A stretch of DNA of 33,954 nucleotides, taken from Perkinsus marinus ATCC 50983. Taxonomy: Eukaryota; Perkinsozoa; Perkinsida; Perkinsidae. Location: positions 77,138 to 111,091 of the forward strand of contig NW_003209678.1 in assembly GCF_000006405.1 (NCBI RefSeq). Direction: 5' to 3'. Shown piece after piece: positions 30,620 to 33,954 of this stretch. Positions within the stretch are counted from its first letter, which is position 1. Each line of letters starts with the position of its first letter. The notes under the pieces are model-generated. The model was not told the DNA's origin. It was given only the letters and a program-made list of their open reading frames with translations, and ran no database searches. The position numbers and the translations under genes were made by a program.

Positions 30620-32272
30620 TTAGAAGTACACAGGACTGGCATGCCAGATCTCCCAGCGCCAGTGCCAGTCGTTCTTATAGAACAGGACATTTACCCAGGC
30701 GTTTAGATTCACACCAGAGAAGAACTGCCACTTGTTGGGCAAGTTATCCATAGTGTTGCCCTTAATATCGATCGAGACTCCGGCACCAGCAATCCAAAGA
30801 GAGACGCTGGTTCCAATCTCACCGTAGGCAGTAATTACATTGTTCGGTTTCGCAGTACAGCCAACCTTAGCCCATACCTTCCAATTAATGATAGAGCCAG
30901 CAACAGGTACATTCACGTTGAAAGTGACACTGATCTCTATTTCGGCTTTGAAAGTACGCTTGTCGGGCTGCAGCAAGTCCTCCCCAGAGACGCTTCCAGA
31001 AATACAAACGACGATATTGAGGCTGAAACCCTCGCCGTACTGCCAGACAATTGCACACCCCTCAGCTTTGACGCTAAGGTTGAGTACGGGAGCACCATCG
31101 GACTTTCCTATTTCGATAGACAATGTCAATGAAGCGGACTTCTTGTCATCAGTCACGTCTACGAAAGTCACTCCGGCATTGAGAGAGAACTTCTCCATAG
31201 TGGCGTCGGCAGAGACAAAGAGGCAATACCTTTGCACTTGCTTGCCCTCATCGTTTCTGCAGCTCTTGGGGAATTCGAACTTCACGAGTTCAACCATCCG
31301 CCTATTGTACTCGGTGTGGAAGAAGGTATCGGCAGCGGATCCCTTGGGAATGTCGAAGTACATCACGCCGGCCTTCGCACCGGACAAGCCTCTACGAAGC
31401 CTGCGGGACTTCAGCCAGTCGACTTCTTCCGCATCTTCGAAGAAGGTACGCTCATCTTCGGCAATGAAGGTGGCGGTGACATAATCGAGATTGACCGGGG
31501 GAGCATCACCATCACCCTCTCCCAAACGGCGGGAACTGGTGATCTGATAGGTCGTATGCATCTCCTTCTCGGCTTCAGCGACGCCCATGGCATCATCGAG
31601 CGCCTCGTGGTTGGAGTACTCGGTCTCCTGGAGAGTTTTGCCGTTGAAGCTGTTCATACCAACAAGTTTCACCGGATTCTCATCGTTGGAATCGGTATAG
31701 AAAACCCAGTGGTCAGGGTACATACCCGTCTGATAAAGAGCCGTGTAGTTTGCCTTGGTGCTTGCATCGACTCCCTGAGGACCCCACTTGGTGTATTTGT
31801 GAACGGTAGCACCATTGAGGGTGGTGGTGCCTTCGGACGTCCACCCATCCTCCTTGAGGCTTCCAGGGGCTTTGGCCGCACCGAGAAGGCGCACAGATTC
31901 CGGCTCTTGCTTGGTCTCAGATATTGTGATAGCCTGATTCTTGTAAAGCTGATCGATACGCTTGGTCTTGGGGCTTTCAACAGTCATAAGGAACTGATAG
32001 GGACGACTCGGCATCGCCTTAACCCTGACGAGACCATCCTTAGCGACTATCATATCCTCCCTAATAGTGACAGAGCCATCCTCCATACCAGGGAGGGTGA
32101 GGCCATAAGTCTCCATTGCCATGGATTTACCACATGGAGCGGGGTTGTTGTGCACGTCCTTGACATCTGGATTACAGATAGACCTAGTTGACATATGCAT
32201 ACGTACGTTGCCTGGCTTGAAAGCCAGAGTATCGCCGATGAAGGCGACAAGGAACAGGAGTGTAGATAACAT
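30620..32272 (-). CDS. Intronless secreted protein, 550 aa, unknown family
   Basis: One uninterrupted frame from ATG to stop. The start MLSTLLFLVAFIGDTLA is a clear signal peptide, so the product enters the secretory pathway. Residues 18-240 are mixed polar with a few Cys (ICNPDVKDVHNNPAPC). A dibasic, acidic linker follows (SRRLGEGDGDAPP, then LKSRRLRRG), which could be cut during processing. The C-terminal half alternates hydrophobic and polar residues like a beta-rich fold (ASLTLSIEIG, LNLSVKAEGC, LNIVVCISGSVSG). It ends in an unusually aromatic strand (WVNVLFYKNDWHWRWEIW). No transmembrane helix besides the signal. I do not recognise the family. Lack of introns contrasts with every other gene here, as in recently duplicated or retroposed secreted families. 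CATTTAG at 32320-32326 could be a 5' acceptor. Strong coding bias leaves long antisense frames, which I treat as shadows. Confidence 0.9.
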   Translation of the reverse strand: MLSTLLFLVAFIGDTLAFKPGNVRMHMSTRSICNPDVKDVHNNPAPCGKSMAMETYGLTLPGMEDGSVTIREDMIVAKDGLVRVKAMPSRPYQFLMTVESPKTKRIDQLYKNQAITISETKQEPESVRLLGAAKAPGSLKEDGWTSEGTTTLNGATVHKYTKWGPQGVDASTKANYTALYQTGMYPDHWVFYTDSNDENPVKLVGMNSFNGKTLQETEYSNHEALDDAMGVAEAEKEMHTTYQITSSRRLGEGDGDAPPVNLDYVTATFIAEDERTFFEDAEEVDWLKSRRLRRGLSGAKAGVMYFDIPKGSAADTFFHTEYNRRMVELVKFEFPKSCRNDEGKQVQRYCLFVSADATMEKFSLNAGVTFVDVTDDKKSASLTLSIEIGKSDGAPVLNLSVKAEGCAIVWQYGEGFSLNIVVCISGSVSGEDLLQPDKRTFKAEIEISVTFNVNVPVAGSIINWKVWAKVGCTAKPNNVITAYGEIGTSVSLWIAGAGVSIDIKGNTMDNLPNKWQFFSGVNLNAWVNVLFYKNDWHWRWEIWHASPVYF

Positions 32273-32734
32273 AAGGAATCAAATAATGAGAGAGTTGTAA
32301 ACCTAAATGCCAACTCACAAGCCCTCAGTCTGTCGAAAAGCGTAGACCACTTGTGATCCGCCCTCAACCAGTCGGAAAGGACGAGGGCTAGCTTACAATC
32401 TCTAAGTTCATGCGCACGCGAAGGCAATCATGACCACAAAAGTTCTCAAAACCATCTGCATAGCTCAATTCATGGCCCGCACGCACGCGCAAAATTAATA
32501 CTCACTGTTCAGTGAGTATCTTCGCTGTTCCGAGTCAGAATCTAGTAAAGACAGACTTCTAGACTTGCCCTGTTCTCTTTACATACTCTTCCGCTCGGAA
32601 GTTCGACATTCTGATCGATTTACAATGAGTTGCTTCAAGCGATTTCCCTTGAGGGAGAATTCACGCGCGCACAACACGCATGTGCATCTGCGGGATGCGA
32701 CAGTTTCCCGACGAGTTGTTGACGACAATCTGGG
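32273..32734. other. Upstream region of the secreted-protein gene
   Basis: No exon found. A perfect hairpin ATACTCACTG-TT-CAGTGAGTAT lies at 32498-32519, about 230 bp upstream of the start codon, where a regulatory role is conceivable but unproven. Confidence 0.4.
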
Positions 32735-33672
32735 GCCTATTTCACAAGCCCACATAAGGAGCAAAAATTGTAAGGTACCTTACGGTTTCATGGCAAGTCG
32801 CTTTCACATCCTTACGATTTGGGGGGCTGGCGTAAGGTAAGGTGGCATAAGGCTCCTCACCGTAAGGCTCCTTACCCTACAAGGTGCAAGGAGGGCCTCC
32901 TCATGTAAGGCGATTTCATAGGAGGCATTTTTGGGCCCCTCCTTGCGATCCTTACGTAAGGTGCCGTAAGACTGCTCGGGGGGTACTTTATGCACCTTAT
33001 CGCACCCTCCTTACCATTTTATGCGAGCTCCGCTCCGCTTATTCCCGATAGCCCGCGCGTCTCACCCGCGGATGATCTATCCCTGAACCGTGCATTTTTA
33101 CCGCATATTCGACTTGGCGTATAACAAATATCGACAACGGCCGATTGTTCACAAATAAGCTCATGATAGTGTTGTTGAGTTTGTGGTAGAAATAACCATA
33201 CCCTCATTTTCGGATTCTGACCTGGATATCTTCGTATCTTTAGTAAAGATACGAAGATATCCAGTAAAGATTCTTTACTAGAAGAGTGGGCAGAGACCTT
33301 ATTCACGAAGGTAAACAACACCATTACTGTATCGTACAAGGGGCAATATCACAGTGTTCATTCAAGTTTTCCGCGTCCATAGTAGTAGTTGTACGGGTCA
33401 GTGCAAACGGCTTACAATAGCCCTCTTGAGAGAACTCTATTGAAGCACTGTGTGACACAGTCTGTGTCGATTTTTTGATGCGCGTCGGTACGGGTTTAGG
33501 TGCCCCTCGTGCTCCTTATTGGGGTTCACGAGGTGCACCTTAAATTTAGGCGCATAAGGAGCATGAGGAGCAACTGAAGTGAAAGCACCTCGAGTAAGGT
33601 GTAAGGCTCCTTGCTCCTTGCTCCTAAATTCAAGGTGCACCTTAAGGAGCGTTTCTTGTGAAATAGGCCCCT
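32735..33672. mobile_element. Foldback-like element with inverted ends (about 940 bp)
   Basis: GGGGCCTATTTCACAAG at the left end is repeated as CTTGTGAAATAGGCCCC at the right end. Both subterminal regions are packed with AAGGAGC, CCTTAC and GTAAGG words in both orientations (32765-33015 and 33500-33655). They can fold on themselves. The middle holds the 43-bp palindrome. No transposase frame is visible. Confidence 0.6.
33222..33264. repeat. Perfect 43-bp palindrome
   Basis: CTGGATATCTTCGTATCTTT-A at 33222-33242, one-base centre G, then the exact reverse complement at 33244-33264. It lies inside the foldback-like element. Confidence 0.95.
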
Positions 33673-33954
33673 GGAATCTGGGTTCTAGCATAGATAGATA
33701 TCCTGAATAGATGTTCTAGATGGAGATACCCAGATCCTGGACTCTCCTAGCCTCAATCATGCTAGGAGAGCCTCCTAAGGGGACATGTTCGACGTGGAGC
33801 CGTATGTGGATCCTGATATTCAGGCTGATACAGATTATTAAAAATCAAACGCCTGCTTGCGTGAGTCCGGTAGGGAGGTTTCGAATGAACCGACCCTAGA
33901 AGTACCGATGAGGGAAAGTCTTTCACGGAAAGACATTCAGGGACAGACTCTGAG
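33673..33954. other. Right-end stretch without a gene
   Basis: Hairpin CTCTCCTAGC ... GCTAGGAGAG at 33742-33770. No coding exon seen before the window ends. Confidence 0.5.

Noticed and set aside
31232-32191. 319-codon open frame on the plus strand opposite the secreted-protein gene (and a 214-codon one at 30840-31484)
   Set aside because: Both lie wholly antisense to a gene with signal peptide and balanced composition. They have no signal, motif or splice context and are best explained by codon bias of the real gene.

Overview
The window looks like nuclear DNA of an intron-rich unicellular eukaryote. I favour a perkinsid-type alveolate (Perkinsus-like). That is an inference from gene style and from the dense short interspersed repeats, with no database support. 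The familiar genes are classic eukaryotic ones: casein kinase 1, a mitochondrial UCP4-type carrier, Rab1, a sphingosine kinase-like lipid kinase and a nuclear tRNA-Ser. Almost every gene is cut into small exons by GT-AG introns. Introns without a repeat insertion are mostly 38-53 bp. I rebuilt gene structures by hand, requiring each exon to join in frame to the next. Five multi-exon genes close completely from ATG to stop, and CK1 closes from the window edge to its stop.

Layout. 1-2499 (+): 3' part of a casein kinase 1 gene. 4040-7140 (+): complete 9-exon mitochondrial carrier, 298 aa. 7919-9850 (+): 12-exon charged protein of unknown function. 10431-11868 (-): 9-exon protein with a C-terminal membrane region. 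14004-17255 (-): 12-exon sphingosine/diacylglycerol-type lipid kinase. 17912-17993 (-): tRNA-Ser(AGA). 18976-20958 (-): complete 8-exon Rab1, 206 aa. 21655-21791 (-): last exons of an unknown gene. 25765-27030 (-): 8-exon coiled-coil/Ser-Arg-rich small protein. 27221-27830 (-): unresolved candidate exons. 30620-32272 (-): intronless 550-aa secreted protein.

The non-coding part is the most striking. Two families of short terminal-inverted-repeat elements with CAGT-type ends, here called element 1 (about 207-216 bp) and element 2 (about 160-600 bp), sit repeatedly inside introns and gene flanks from 1 to 27.2 kb. They account for nearly all of the long introns. Element 2 carries an internal 56-bp module built on overlapping palindromes, and in three copies it is expanded to 5, 7 and 9 tandem units. 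From about 22 kb rightwards the texture changes. Elements 1 and 2 become rare and then vanish after 27.2 kb, and many near-perfect hairpins appear, including a 43-bp palindrome. A roughly 940-bp foldback-like element with inverted ends lies at 32.7-33.7 kb.

The genes do not form a pathway. They are a mix of housekeeping signalling, transport and trafficking genes, each with its own structure. The shared theme is how introns grow by accepting transposable elements, and in a few places may depend on them.
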